This document shows, in pieces, positions 43,345-54,650 of a stretch of DNA of 64,000 nt. Below the pieces are notes generated by a model, which ran no database searches, was not told the DNA's origin, and saw only the letters and a list, made by a program, of their open reading frames with translations. The stretch's first letter is position 1. Every line of letters begins with the position of its first letter. The stretch comes from Elgaria multicarinata webbii (taxonomy: Eukaryota > Chordata > Lepidosauria > Squamata > Anguidae), in the NCBI RefSeq assembly GCF_023053635.1, contig NC_086179.1, forward strand, positions 101,293,541 through 101,357,540, in the 5' to 3' direction. The translations under genes were made by a program, and so were the position numbers.

Positions 43345-44770
43345 GCCTCCAAGCATTCATTTAGAAGAGACACACTAGCCTTCGCTGATGCTGTTGTCGA
43401 AGGCATAGAGAAATATATTTGGAGATCATCAGCGTACTGTTAGCACCCCATCCCATGCCTCCAGATGATCTCTCCCAGCGGTTCCATGTAGATGTTGAAC
43501 AGCATTGGGGATAAAATGGCACTTTGTGGTACACCATACAACAGCTTCTTCTTTGAGGAGCAGCTATCCCCAAGCATCACCATCTGAAACCTACCTGAGA
43601 GGTAGGACCGGACTGTAGTTATTAAGGTCCAGGGAGAGCTTTTTTAGAAGCGGCCGTACCACCGCTTCTTTTAAACATGATGGAAAACTCCCCTCCCTGA
43701 GAGATGCATTAATAATATGTTGTAGTCTTAATTGCATCTCCTCCCTGGGCGACCAGCCAAGAAGGACAGGGATCGAGAGGGCAAGTTGTCCTCCTCACTC
43801 ATCCAAGCAGCTTGTCTATGTCCTCCGTACTAACCAACTGAAACAGATCTAGTGTAATCCTACTCACGCAGTTGCTGGACACTCCATTGTCAGCTTCTGC
43901 TATAATGTCAGTGTCTAAGTTGGCTCTTATCTGAGAGATTTTATCTGGCAAATGATAGTTAAAGGCATCACAGTAAACTACCGAAGGCTCTAAAATCAGG
44001 TTCAGGGGGGAAGGTGTCTGAGTTAGACCCCTCTCCACCCTGAACAGTTCTGCTGGATGCAAATTCGTAGACACAATGTGTGGAGAGAAGAAAGCTTTCT
44101 TTGCTGCATGTTTTGCCACCCCACAGGAACAAAGATATTCTCTATGTCGCGTCTTGTTGGATATAAGTTAAGTTTTCCGCCATCGTTGCTCCAGTCATCA
44201 TCCTTTCCGCTTCAGCTCCCTCAGATCTTCTGTATACCAAGGTGCCGGGTTGGAAGCGGATTAGAGAGGACATTTCGGGGCGATCATGTCAATAGCCCTA
44301 GTTAGGCTTTGTTTCCATCTATTGAGCAGGGCTTTTACAAGTTCGTCAGCTATACCAGCCACAGAACCCTCTAAGGTTTTCTGGAATCCAAGAAAATCCA
44401 TCAGCTTTCTAAGGCAGACCATCTTAATAGGTCCGCCACCACTGCAGGGGTGGATAATAGCCATGATACTAACCTAACCAGAAAATGATCTGTACATGAC
44501 AACGCAGAGGTATTTTTCACCTCTGCCCACAGATCCATCTGTTCGAAACTGAAAACAGCATCGAGGGTGTGTCCTGCTGAATGTGAGGGTCCAGAAACCA
44601 GTTGGGATAGGCCCATGTTTATCATGAATGCCATGATAAACTCCTGAGCTGCACCTGACAAACTGATCCTGAATGGGATGTTGAAGTTGCCCAGGACCAA
44701 AAGCCTGGGCATCTCCAATACCAACTCCGAGACCAGTTCCGTGAGCTTAGACAGGGAGTCTGATAGGTAG
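43345..44770 (-). mobile_element. L2-type LINE, internally deleted
   Basis: The minus strand reads from an endonuclease part (LLVLGNFNIPF, then LDAVFSFEQMDLW and SCTDHFLV, the family's SWTDH block) through a linker (SVVYCDAFNYHLPDKI, ITLDLFQLVSTEDIDKLLG) to DLNNYSPV. It then jumps directly to the reverse-transcriptase block reading GDSCSSKKKLLYGVPQ and LFNIYMEPLGEI. The fingers and motif A are therefore deleted. The copy stops at about 43345 before the YADD region is complete. It is a close relative of the L2 at 48958-53140, in inverted orientation. Confidence 0.82.
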
Positions 44771-47745
44771 CAGTGTGGCCGGCTGTTTTTGTGATGGGCG
44801 GATAAACCGCATGGTAAATTGCCTGCCTGGTGTGAAGGTTGCGGATATCACATGCCGTCTAGATAGCATAGTAGACAGTGCTGGGGTGGAGACAGTTGTT
44901 GTGGTCCATGTTGGTACCAACGATGTGGGGAAATGTAGTCATGAGGTCCTGGAAGCCAAATTTAGGTGCTAGGCAGAAGGTTGAAATCCAGGACCACCAA
45001 GGCAGTTTTCTCTAAAATGCTACCAGTTCCACACGCAGGGCCAGCTAGACAGGCGCAGCTGAGAAGTCTCAATGCGTGGATGAGATGATGGCACAGAGAG
45101 GAGGGGTTCAGATTTGTTAGGCATTGGGGAACATTTTGGGACAAGCTGGGCCTGTACAAGAGGGATGGGCTGCACTTCAACCAAAATGAAACCAGACTGC
45201 TGGCATTAAACATAAAAACGGTGGCAGAGCAGCTTTTAAACTATATCCTTGGGGAAAGGCGACAGGAGCCCAGAAGCATCCAATTCAGGTTAAATCATCT
45301 GAAGGACTCTGAACATGTTTTTGATTGGTCCAATGTAGAAGGGGAGCAAATATGCCATGAGTACAGGATAGAACATGATAGCCAATCAAAGAGGCTAAAG
45401 TGCAACAATGAAAAAGGGACATGCTCGAGACATCTGGGGAGGGACATGTATAGGTGTTTCTATGCAAATGCTACAAGCCTCCGAGCCAAAATCAGAGAAT
45501 TGGAGTTGGTTTCAAAAGAGAACCTGAACATAGTGGGCATTACAGAAACCTGATGGAATGCAGAGAACCAGTGGGATACAGTCCTCCCTGGATACAAACT
45601 TTACAGGAAGGACAGGGAAGGGCATACTGGGGGTGGTGTTGCTTTCTATGGCAAAGAGGGCATTGTGCCAAGTAGACTAGAGCACCTAAACGGGGAAGAC
45701 TCTTCCAAAGAAGTGCTGTGAGTAACAATGCAGGGCCTCAAAACTAATGTAGTGCTAGGAACATGCTATCGTCCTCCAAACCAAAATGCTCAGAGTGACC
45801 TTGATGTGGAAAACGAAATCAGAGAGGCCTTCAAACGGGAAGTGTCGTAAGGTTAGGAAAGATAGCAAGTCCAAGAGGTCACCAGCATGGTTAACAAGCA
45901 GTGTAAAAGAAGCTACTGTAGAAAAGAGGGTTTCCTTCAAAAAATGGAAGTCTTGCCCAAGTGAGGAAAATAAAAGGAGCACAAGCTTGCACGAAGGAGA
46001 TGCAAGCAAACAATAAGAGATGCAAAAAAGCATTTTGAAGAGCACATCACTAATAATATCAAGGCCAACAATAAAGAATACATCAAATATATCAGAAGCA
46101 AGAAACCAGCTAGGGAAGCAGTTGGACTGTTGGATGACAATGGAGTTGAGGAAGTACTGGGAAATTGCTGAGAAGCTGACTGAATTTTTTGCATCAGTGT
46201 TCACTGCAGAGGGTAAAGGACAGATGCCTGTGCCTGAACTGATGTTTTCAGGAAGGGAATCTGAGGAACTGAGGCAAATTACAGGCTGGTTAGTTTCACA
46301 TCTGTACCAGGTAAATTGGTTGAAAGCATTATTAAAGAGAAAATTAATAAGCATATAGAAGGACATGTCCTGCTGAAGAAGAATCAACACGGCTTCTGCA
46401 AAGGCAAGTCCTGTCTCACTAATCTACTAGAATTCTTGTAGACAGGGGTGATCTGGTGGACATTGTTTACTTGGATTTCCAAAAGGCTTTTCATAAAGTC
46501 CCTCACCAAAGGCTCCTGAACAAACTTAGCAGTCATGGAATAAGAGGAGAGGATCAGTAACTGGTTAGAGAAAGCAGAGAGTAGGAATAAATGTTCAATT
46601 CTCCCGATAGAGGGAAGTAAATAGTGGGGTCCCACAGGGTTCGGTATTGGGACCAATTCTTTTCAACTTGTTCATAAATGATCTGGAATTAGGAGGGAGC
46701 AGTGAAGTGGCCAAGTTTTCCGATGACCCAATTATTTAACGTTGTGAAAACAAAAAGAGTTTGTGAAGAGCTCCAAAGGGATCTCTCCAAGCTGGGAGAG
46801 TGGGCATCCAAATGGCAGATGTGGTTCAATGTAAGCAAGTGTAAGGTCATGCACACTGGGGCAAAAAACAACAACGTTCAAGTATAACCTAATGGGATCT
46901 GACCTGGCAGTAACCGAACAAGAAAGAGATCTTGGGGTTGTGGTGGACAGCTCGATGAAAATGTCGAGCCAGTGTGCAGCTGCTGTAAAGAAGGCATACT
47001 CCATGTTAGGCATTATAAGAAAAGGAATTGAGAATAAAACTGCTAGTATCAAAAGGCCTTTATACAAATCTATGGAGCGACCACACTTAGATACTGTGTA
47101 CAGTTCTGGTCACACCTAAAAAAGGATATCATAGAGCTGGAAAAAGAGTAGAAAGGGGCAACTAAAATGATTAAGAGCTAGAGCATCTCCCCTATGAGGG
47201 AAGGTTACATCAACTGGGATTGTTTAGCTTGGAAAAAAGGAGGCTAAGGGGGAGACATGATAGAGGTGTACAAAGTTATGCATGGTATGGAGAATGTGGA
47301 TAGGGAGACATTTTTCTCCCTCTCTCAAAATACTAGAACCCAGGGTCATTCCATGAAGCTGATTGGTGGGAGATCCAGGACAAATAAAAGGAAATATTTC
47401 TTCATACAGCACATAGTTAAATTATGGAACTCTCTACCACTAGATGTAGTGATGGCCACCCATTTGGATGGCTTGAAAAGGAGGTGGGATAAAGGCAAAG
47501 GCTATCAAACGCTACTGGAGGCAACGGCTATCAAAGGCTACTAGTCCTGATGGTTGTGTGCTATCTCCAGTATTCGAGGCAGTAAGCCAGTGTTACCAGT
47601 TGCTGGGGAACATGGGTAGGAGGGTGCTGTTGCACCTTGTCCTGCTTTGTTGGTCCCTGGCCGACGGCTGTTTGGCCATTGTGTGAACGGAGTGCTGGAC
47701 TAGATGGACTCTTGGTCTGATCCAGCATGGCACTTATGTTCTAAT
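44771..47745 (+). mobile_element. CR1-superfamily LINE of a second subfamily (L3-like)
   Basis: ORF1 remnant at 44775-44972 with the esterase block VVVVHVGTNDVGK. The ORF2 endonuclease begins near 45450 (CFYANATSLRAKIRELELVS, IVGITETWW, GYKLYRKDR), and the reverse transcriptase starts at about 46330 (KNQHGFCKGKSCLTNLLEF) and includes LDFQKAFHKVPHQRLL. It continues with SKCKVMHTG, DLGVVVDSSMKMSSQC and [18 protein letters not shown]. The 3' end contains GGACTAGATGGACTCTTGGT and stops at TTATGTTCTAATG, the L3/CR1-type ending. It differs in sequence and 3' end from the other CR1 copies here. Numerous stops and frameshifts. Internal deletions are likely near 45840 and 46400. Confidence 0.82.
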
Positions 47746-48957
47746 GGCTAAACAAATTCTCTGGAAACACAATAAATTAGTAGGCTTAGACATCCGTGAC
47801 ATTGGTCTTTATTACGATTCACCTTATAGAGCTAGCTCCAATTATAATTAACCAAAAAATAGCTGGATTAAATTGGGAGTAAGTAAAAAAAAAAGATGGC
47901 AGAAATTAGATACATGGCATCTTGATTTGACAGATAAAAAAAATAGAAATTTACAGACAATCCCTTTAATTCAAGCAGCTCTGGAAACATGCAAAAAATG
48001 GTGTCAAAAACTCACTTCAGCACAACTTATTCACAGGCAAACAGTAAAAATCAAGTCATCAAATTAAACAAACCTTGCAATGCAGATTGGTTACAGATGC
48101 AAGAAATAATACATTTCAAAGCAAACACTCAAGTAAAAGAGCAAGTGACCCACTCTTTGAAAAATTTTGATTTTATCATAGCACAAACAGAATTAGAAAT
48201 AAGGAACAAGGATTGTTCTCCAAAATATGTATTTCCCCATATATGTAATATGGAGAAATGTATTTCATGAGGCAGAAGAAATCACAAATGAAAAAAACTG
48301 AGTTCTCCCCAGCACTGGTTTATTATCCATACTTGACAGAGCAAATAAAAATTTACAACATAAAGATTAGGTACTTTATGTACTTTATGTTAGGTACTCA
48401 TAGAGTCTTTAGTGCTCTCTGTGTTTAGAGTACTTAAGCTCTGGGAAATTTGAGGGTCAGTGTAGAGAGTGGTGTCTTTGGAGTGTGGTTTGCACATAGT
48501 TGAGGTATATTAATCAATACAGATAAAGAAAGTTCAAGAGTGATTGTGTGAGAAAAAAGAAAGCGCGTATGTGAATGAGTGGAAGGATTGGATGAAAGGT
48601 TTTTTTAAAAGTTTTTAAATGTTTTATTTGAAACAAAACTTGAGAACTTTTAAAAATGAATTTTAATTATTTTGTTTTTGACTACCAAAGAAATCCCATA
48701 TGTTTGTTTGGCATTTATCATCTAAAGTTTATACATTTAACACCCACTTTGTCAATAATTCACCTCAGCACATATAACTCACAGTGTTTGATTTTATATA
48801 TTGAAATCCTTCTCCATTTAAACCCCTTTCTCCACATAGTTTGGAGGAAGGTGGTTTCTATCCCTTGCCTCAGGCGTATCAAGCAGTGATGCTTGGCTTG
48901 AGCAGGGAGCAGCCGTGGCCGGGTCTGTTGTTCAGAGCCTGTGTCGTGGCATAGTAA
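47746..48957. other. Unassigned AT-rich stretch
   Basis: A frame at 47873-48067 (KKRWQKLDTWHLDLTDKKN, then ALETCKKWCQKL) recalls the C-terminal region of an L1-type ORF2, but the match is too weak to call. The rest (48300-48957) has no recognised repeat or gene. Confidence 0.35.
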
Positions 48958-49368
48958 GTGAACCCAGTTTTAGAGCCTTTGGTAGTTCGCTGTGATGCAT
49001 TTAATGATCATTTCACAGATAAAATCTCTTGGATAAGAGACAATTTAGATGCCGTCGTTATAACAGAAGCTGAAGCGTCCAGCAACTCCGTGAGTAGGAT
49101 TACACTGGATCAGTTTCAGTTGGTGAGTACTGATGATGTGGACAAGCTGCTTGGACGAGTAAGTTAGACAACTTGTCCTCTCGATCCCTGTCCTTCTTGG
49201 CTGGTCGCCCAGGGAGGAGATGCAGTTAGACTACAACTACAACATATTGTTAATGCATCTCTCAGGGAGGGGAGTTTTCCACCATGTTTAAAAGAAGCAG
49301 TGGTACGGCTGCTTCGAAAAAAGCCCTCCCTGGATCCCCTGGACCTTAATAATTATAGACCAGTATCA

Positions 49369-51773
49369 TAAAATCATAGAATAGCAGAGTTGGAAGGGGC
49401 CTACAAGGCCATCTAGTTCAATCCCCTGCTCAATGCAGGAATCCACCCTAAAGCATCCCTGACAGATGGTTGTCCAGCTGCCTCTTGAATGCCTCTAGTG
49501 TGGGAGAGCCCACAACCTCCCTAGGTAACTGATTCCACCATCGCACTGCAAGTTTTTCCTGATGTCCAGCCGGAATCTGGCCCTCCTCTGTATGACAACC
49601 TTTTAAGTATTTGAAGAGTGCTATCATGTCTCCCCTCAATCTTCTCTTCTCCAGGCTAAACATGCCCAGTTCTTTCAGTCTCTCTTCATAGGGCTTTGTT
49701 TCTAGACCCCTGATCATCCTGGTTGCCCTCCTCTGAACACGCTACAGCTTGTCTGCATCCTTCTTGAATTGTGGAGCCCAGAACTGGATACAATACTCTA
49801 AATGAGGCCTAACCAGGGCCGAATAGAGAGGAACCAGTACTTCACGTGATTTGGAAGCTATATTTCTATTAATGCAGCCCAAAATAGCATTTGCCTTTCT
49901 TGCAGCCATATTGCACTGTTGGCTCATATTCAGCTTGCGATCTACAACAATTCCAAGATCCTTCTCGTTTGTAGTATTGCTGAGCCAAGTATCCCCCATC
50001 TTGTAACTGTGCATTTGGTTTCTATTCCCTAAATGTGGAACTTGGCATTTATCCCTATTAAATTTCATTCTGTTGTTTTCAGCCCAGCACTCCAGCCTAT
50101 CAAGATCACTTTGAAGTTTGTTTCTGTCTTCCAGGGTATTAGCTATCCCACCCAATTTTGTGTCATCTGCAAATTTGATCAGCGTTCCCTGCACCTCCTC
50201 GTCCAAATCATTAATAAAAATGTTGAAGAGCACTGGGCCCAGGACTGACACCCTGCGGCACCCCACTCGTTGCCTCTCCCCAGTTTGAGAAGGTTCCATT
50301 GATAAGTACTCTTTGAGTCCGATTCTGTAGCCAACTGTGGATCCACCTAATAGTTGTTCCATCTAGCCCACTTTTAGCTAGTTTGTTAATCAGAATGTCA
50401 TGTGGTACTTTGTCAAAAGCTTTGCTGAAGTCAAGATATATGACATCCACAGCATTCCCACAGTCCACAAGGGAGGTTATCCTATCAAAAAATGAGATCA
50501 AATTAGTCTGACAGGATTTGTTCCTGACAAATCCATGTTGGCTTCTAGCAATCACTGCATTGATTTCAAGGTGTTTACAGATTGACTTCTTTATAATCTG
50601 CTCCAGAATTTTCCCAGGGATGGATGTCAGACTGACTGGTCTGTAGTTCCCAGGTTCCTCCTTTTTGTAGATAGGGACGTTAGCCCTCCTCCAGTCGTCC
50701 GGCACCTCACCCATCATCCATGATTTTGCAAAGATAATAGACAAAGGTTCTGAGAGTTCTTCTGCTAGCTCCTTCATTACTCTAGGATGCAGTTCATCGG
50801 GCCCTGGAGATTTAAACTCATTCAAGGAAATTAGGTGTTCTTTGACCATTTGTTTATCAATCTCAAACTGTAATCCTGCCCCCTCAACTTCTGCTTCACT
50901 TTTTCCAGGGGGGTCATAGACCCGCTTTTGGGAGAAGACCGAGGCAAAGTAGGAATTGAGCACTTCAGCCTTTTCTTTGTCGTCTGTTATCAATTTGCCA
51001 TCCTCATTAAGCAGTTGAACCACCATTTCTTTCCTCCGTCTTTTACTACTTCACGTATCTGAAGAAAGCCTTTTTATTGCTTTTAGCATCCCTCGCTAAT
51101 CTCAGCTCATTCACAGCTTTAGCCTTCCTGATGCCATTTCGGCACTTCTGCGCCACCTGTCTGTACTCTTCTTTTGTAGCCTGGCCTTCCTTCCACTTCT
51201 TAAATTTATCCTTTTTTGTTTTCAGGACATCTCTAAGCTTTTTGTGGAGCCACATTGGTTTCTTCTGTTGTCTTCTATCTTTTCTCCTTGTTGGAATAGT
51301 TTGTAACTGTGCCTTTAAAATTTCCTTTTTTAAATACTCCCACCCATCCTGCACTCCTTTTCTCATTAGGCTCCCTTGCCACTGGACCTTACTTATTATA
51401 GTTCTGAGTTTATTAAAATCAGCTTTCCTAAAATCCAGAGTACGTGTATGGCTACGCTCGACTTTTGTCTCCTTCATAGTCAAGAATTCAAGTATGACGT
51501 GGTCACTTTCCCCCAGAGTTCCCGTAACTGCCACTTTATCCACTAAGTCATCCCTATTGGTCAATAACAAGTCAAGGATTGCCGATCCTCTAGTTCCTTC
51601 CTCCACTTTCTGTAGGAGAAAGTTATCACCCACACATGTCAGGAATTTCTTGGAAGGGCCGCTTTTGTCAGTAATGGTCTCCCAACAGATATCAGGGTAA
51701 TTGAAGTCCCCCATCACTACTACATCACACTTCCTTGAAACACTGGCAATTCCTTGAAACACTGGCAATCTTC
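49369..51773 (-). mobile_element. CR1 LINE (5'-truncated) inserted in L2
   Basis: A minus-strand CR1 of 2.4 kb. Endonuclease part at 51046-51786 ([26 protein letters not shown]), then reverse transcriptase at 50211-51026 (EFKSPGPDELHPRVM, VIYLDFSKAFDKVPH with catalytic Asp kept, GEATSGVPQG) and the rest at 49742-50362 (LIKFADDTKLGG). The 3' UTR ends in AGAATCATAAAATC-like repeats at 49369. It has long open segments broken by a few frameshifts and small deletions (for example at about 49550-49580 in the thumb). It was inserted after the L2 host copy and is the longest well-preserved CR1 ORF2 in the window. Confidence 0.92.
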
Positions 51774-53108
51774 CATTTTTGGGCAAGCTGATTGAGAGGG
51801 CAGTTGCCTTCCAACTCCAAGCAGTCTTGGATGATACAGTTTTTCTAGACCCATTTCAAACTGGCTTTAGGGCAGGATACAGAGTTGAGACAGCTATGGT
51901 TGCCTTAGTGGACGATCTCTGCATGAGTATTGATGGGGGGAGTTGTCCCTGCTGGTACTTTTGGACCTTTTAGCGGCTTTTTATACCATCGACCATGGTA
52001 TCCTTCTGGAACGCCTGAGGGGTTTGGGAATCGGGGGCACTGTGCTCCAGTGGTTCCTACCTCTCAGGTAGATTCCAGATGGTGATGCTTGGGGATAGTT
52101 GCTCCTCAAAAAAGGAGCTGTTGTATGGCTTACCACAAGGTGCCATCCTATCCCCAATGCTGTTTAACATCTACATGAAACCACTGGGAGAGATCATCCG
52201 GAGGCATGGGGCGGGGTGCTATCAGTATGCTGATGACACCCAAATATATTTCTCTATGCTTTCAATAACAGCGTTAGCTAAGGATAGTGTGTCTCCTCTG
52301 AATGAATACTTGGAGGCAGTAATGGGCTGGATGAGGAAAAACATACTGAAGTTGAATCCAGACAAAACAGAGGTGCCTGCTGTCAAGGGCTCTGACCTAG
52401 GTTTGGAGGTGTGTCAGTCAGTTCTGTATGGGGCTACATTCCCCCTGAAAGACTGTTTGCAGTTTGGTGGTGCTCCTAGATCCGTCGCTCCAAATGACAG
52501 CCCAGATGGATCAGCTTCGCCTGATACGCCAGCTGCGCCCCTTCTTAGAGTCAGAAGACCTAAAGACAGTAGTGCACGCGCTGGTAACCTCAAGGCTTGA
52601 CTTCTGCAATGCGCTCTACATAGGGCTACCATTGTACCTAGTTTGGAAACTTCAACTAGTTCAAAATATGGCAGCCAGGTTGGTCACCGGTACATCTAGG
52701 GGTGAGCATATTACCCCAACATTAAAATCACAACACTGGCTGCCAATTAGTTTCCGGGCAAAGTACAAAGTGTTGGTCATTACCTTTAAAGCCCTAAATG
52801 GTTTAGGTCCAGGTTACCTGCGGGATCGCACACTCAGGTCCTCTGGGGTGAACTTACTTCAGTCAGCTAAAACTAGTTTTCCAGAGGACCTTTTCTTCTG
52901 TCGCCCCCAGATTGTGGAATGGCTTGCCAGAGGAGATTCGTAAAATTAACTCGCTGTGTGATTTTAAGGCAGCTTTAAAAACTAGCCTTTTCCGCCAGGC
53001 CTATTCAGATCAATGTTAAATCATGAATTTTTAAGATGTATTGATTTCTTTTCTAATGTTGTTCCCCGCCTCGATCCAAAGGGAGAGGCGGGTAAGAAAT
53101 ATTTTTTT

Positions 53109-53138
53109 ATGATGATGATGATGATGATGATGATGATG
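53109..53138 (+). repeat. (ATG)n microsatellite at the L2 3' end
   Basis: Ten ATG/GAT units directly follow the L2 3' UTR. L2 3' ends commonly terminate in short tandem units of this type. Confidence 0.9.
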
Positions 53139-53240
53139 TATTAACATTTATGTGGGTAGCAGCACGACTAACAATAGCAGTATCCTGGTAAAAAGAATGA
53201 ACAAGCTCTCTTTCAATTTGGAGAAATTTATTTAAGGCAA

Positions 53241-54123
53241 GAGGAAAGTGACCACATCATTCTTGAATTCCTGATTATAAAGGAAGCAAAAGCCATAATG
53301 TAGCCATAAATGTACTCTGGATTTTAAGAAAGCTGCTTTTAATAAACTCATAACTATGATAAGTAAGGTCCCACGGCCTAATGTGAGCCTAATGAGAAAA
53401 GGAGTGCAAGATGGGTGGGAGTATTTAAAAAAGGAAATTTTAAAGGCACAATTACAAACAATTCCAACAAGTAAAAAGGCTCCACAAAAGGCTTAGAGAT
53501 GACCTGAAAACAAAAAAACGATACATATAGGAAGTGGAAGGAAGGCCAACCTACAAAAGAAGAGTACAGACAGGTAGCACAGAAGTGCCGAAATGGTGTC
53601 AGGAAGGCTAAAGCTGAGAATGAGCTGAGATTAGCGAGGGATGCTAAAAGCAACAAAAAGGTTTTCTTCAGATATATGAGTAGTAAAAGACAGAGGAAAG
53701 AAATGGTGGTTCAACTGTTTAATGAGGATGGCAAATTGATAACTAATGCAGTGATTACCAGAAGCCAACATGGATTTGTCAGGAACAAATCCTGCCAGAC
53801 TAATGTGATCTCATTTTTTGATCGGGTAATCTCCCTTGTGGACTGTGGGAATGCTGTGAACATAATATATCTTGACTTCAGCTAAGCTTTTGACAAAGTG
53901 CCCCATGATATTCTGATTAACAAACTAGCTAAAAGTGGACTATTAGCCGGATTCACAGTTGGCTACAGAATCGAACTCAAAGGTTGTGGGCTCTCCCACA
54001 CTAGAGGCTTCAATGGGCAGCCGGACAACTATCTGTCAGGTATGCTTTAGGATGGATTACTGCACCGAGCAAGGGGTTGGACTCGATGGCCTTATAGGCC
54101 CCTTCCAACTCTACTGTTCTATG
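53241..54123 (+). mobile_element. CR1 fragment with two internal deletions
   Basis: A plus-strand CR1 starting in the endonuclease end (GAAAGTGACCACATCATTCT). It jumps at about 53743 from the linker (LFNEDGKLIT) to HGFVRNKSCQTN in the reverse transcriptase, and again at about 53982 from WLQNRTQ (here reading GYRIELK) to the 3' UTR (GTTGTGGGCTCTCCCACACT). It ends TTCTATGATC at about 54123. Stop codons in motif A (LDFS followed by a stop) confirm decay. Confidence 0.85.
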
Positions 54124-54650
54124 ATCTTCGACTTCTGCTTTAGGGTGCAATCCTCCAAGGTCCTCCCTTGACGCTCGTAAGTCTACAGACTTGGCTTTTT
54201 TGCCCATCTTACTGAGGTGCTACGGGGGGGGGGGGGGTGGAAACTGGAGGGGCCTGTGGGTACTGCCTAAGCAGACGTCTCCAGTCCCCTCTCTTCCCCT
54301 CCCCTGGAAACACCCCCTTTACCTACTCTCTTGAGGTTTCTTTTGTGACCTCGGAGAGGCAGCTGGAGCAGTACTCTCCATGCTGGCATCAAGGCGGAGG
54401 GGAGTGCGAATTCCTGGGTCCAAGATAAGAGCACTCTCTCAGACCTAAGATCCAGGAATCCGAAATATCCTGTATCCCTTGAGGTAATGTCTAGGAGGCA
54501 GATGTAAAATTGACAGATGTAAAATTTCTGGAAATTTTAAGACTGTGGGGAGGGGGGGACTGATTTGGGGGGGGGATTTTGGAAAATTTGAAATATAAGC
54601 AATACTTATTTTTTAACATTCTTTACAGATCTAAAATCTCTTCATTGCAT
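54124..54650. other. Unassigned stretch, partly repeat-derived
   Basis: It contains a G run at about 54224-54237. A segment at about 54515-54640 (AAGCAATACTTATTTTT and TACAGATCTAAA) recurs at about 61665-61700 inside the hAT-like element, so part of this is a fragment of the same family. No gene was seen. Confidence 0.5.

Larger units (their letters stand above)
48958..53140 (+). mobile_element. L2-type LINE, split by a CR1
   Basis: Two pieces: 48958-49368 (EPLVVRCDAFNDHFTDKISW to LDNLNNYRPV, the linker before the reverse transcriptase) and 51774-53140 (LGKLIERAVAFQLQAVLDD, TGFRAGYRVETAMVAL, GLPQGAILSPMLFNIYMKPL, QYADDTQIYFSM, then KTVVHALVTSRLDFCNAL and ALNGLGPGYLRD). The join restores NYRPV next to the LPFLGKLIERA block, so nothing is lost from the L2 at the insertion site. 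It ends in CCCCGCCTCGATCCAAAGGG and an ATG microsatellite. Several frameshifts are present (for example near 51955 and 52390), so it is dead. Confidence 0.88.

Noticed and set aside
47873-48270. Possible L1 ORF2 C-terminal remnant
   Set aside because: Only a loose resemblance over 40 residues, no neighbouring reverse transcriptase and no 3' end.
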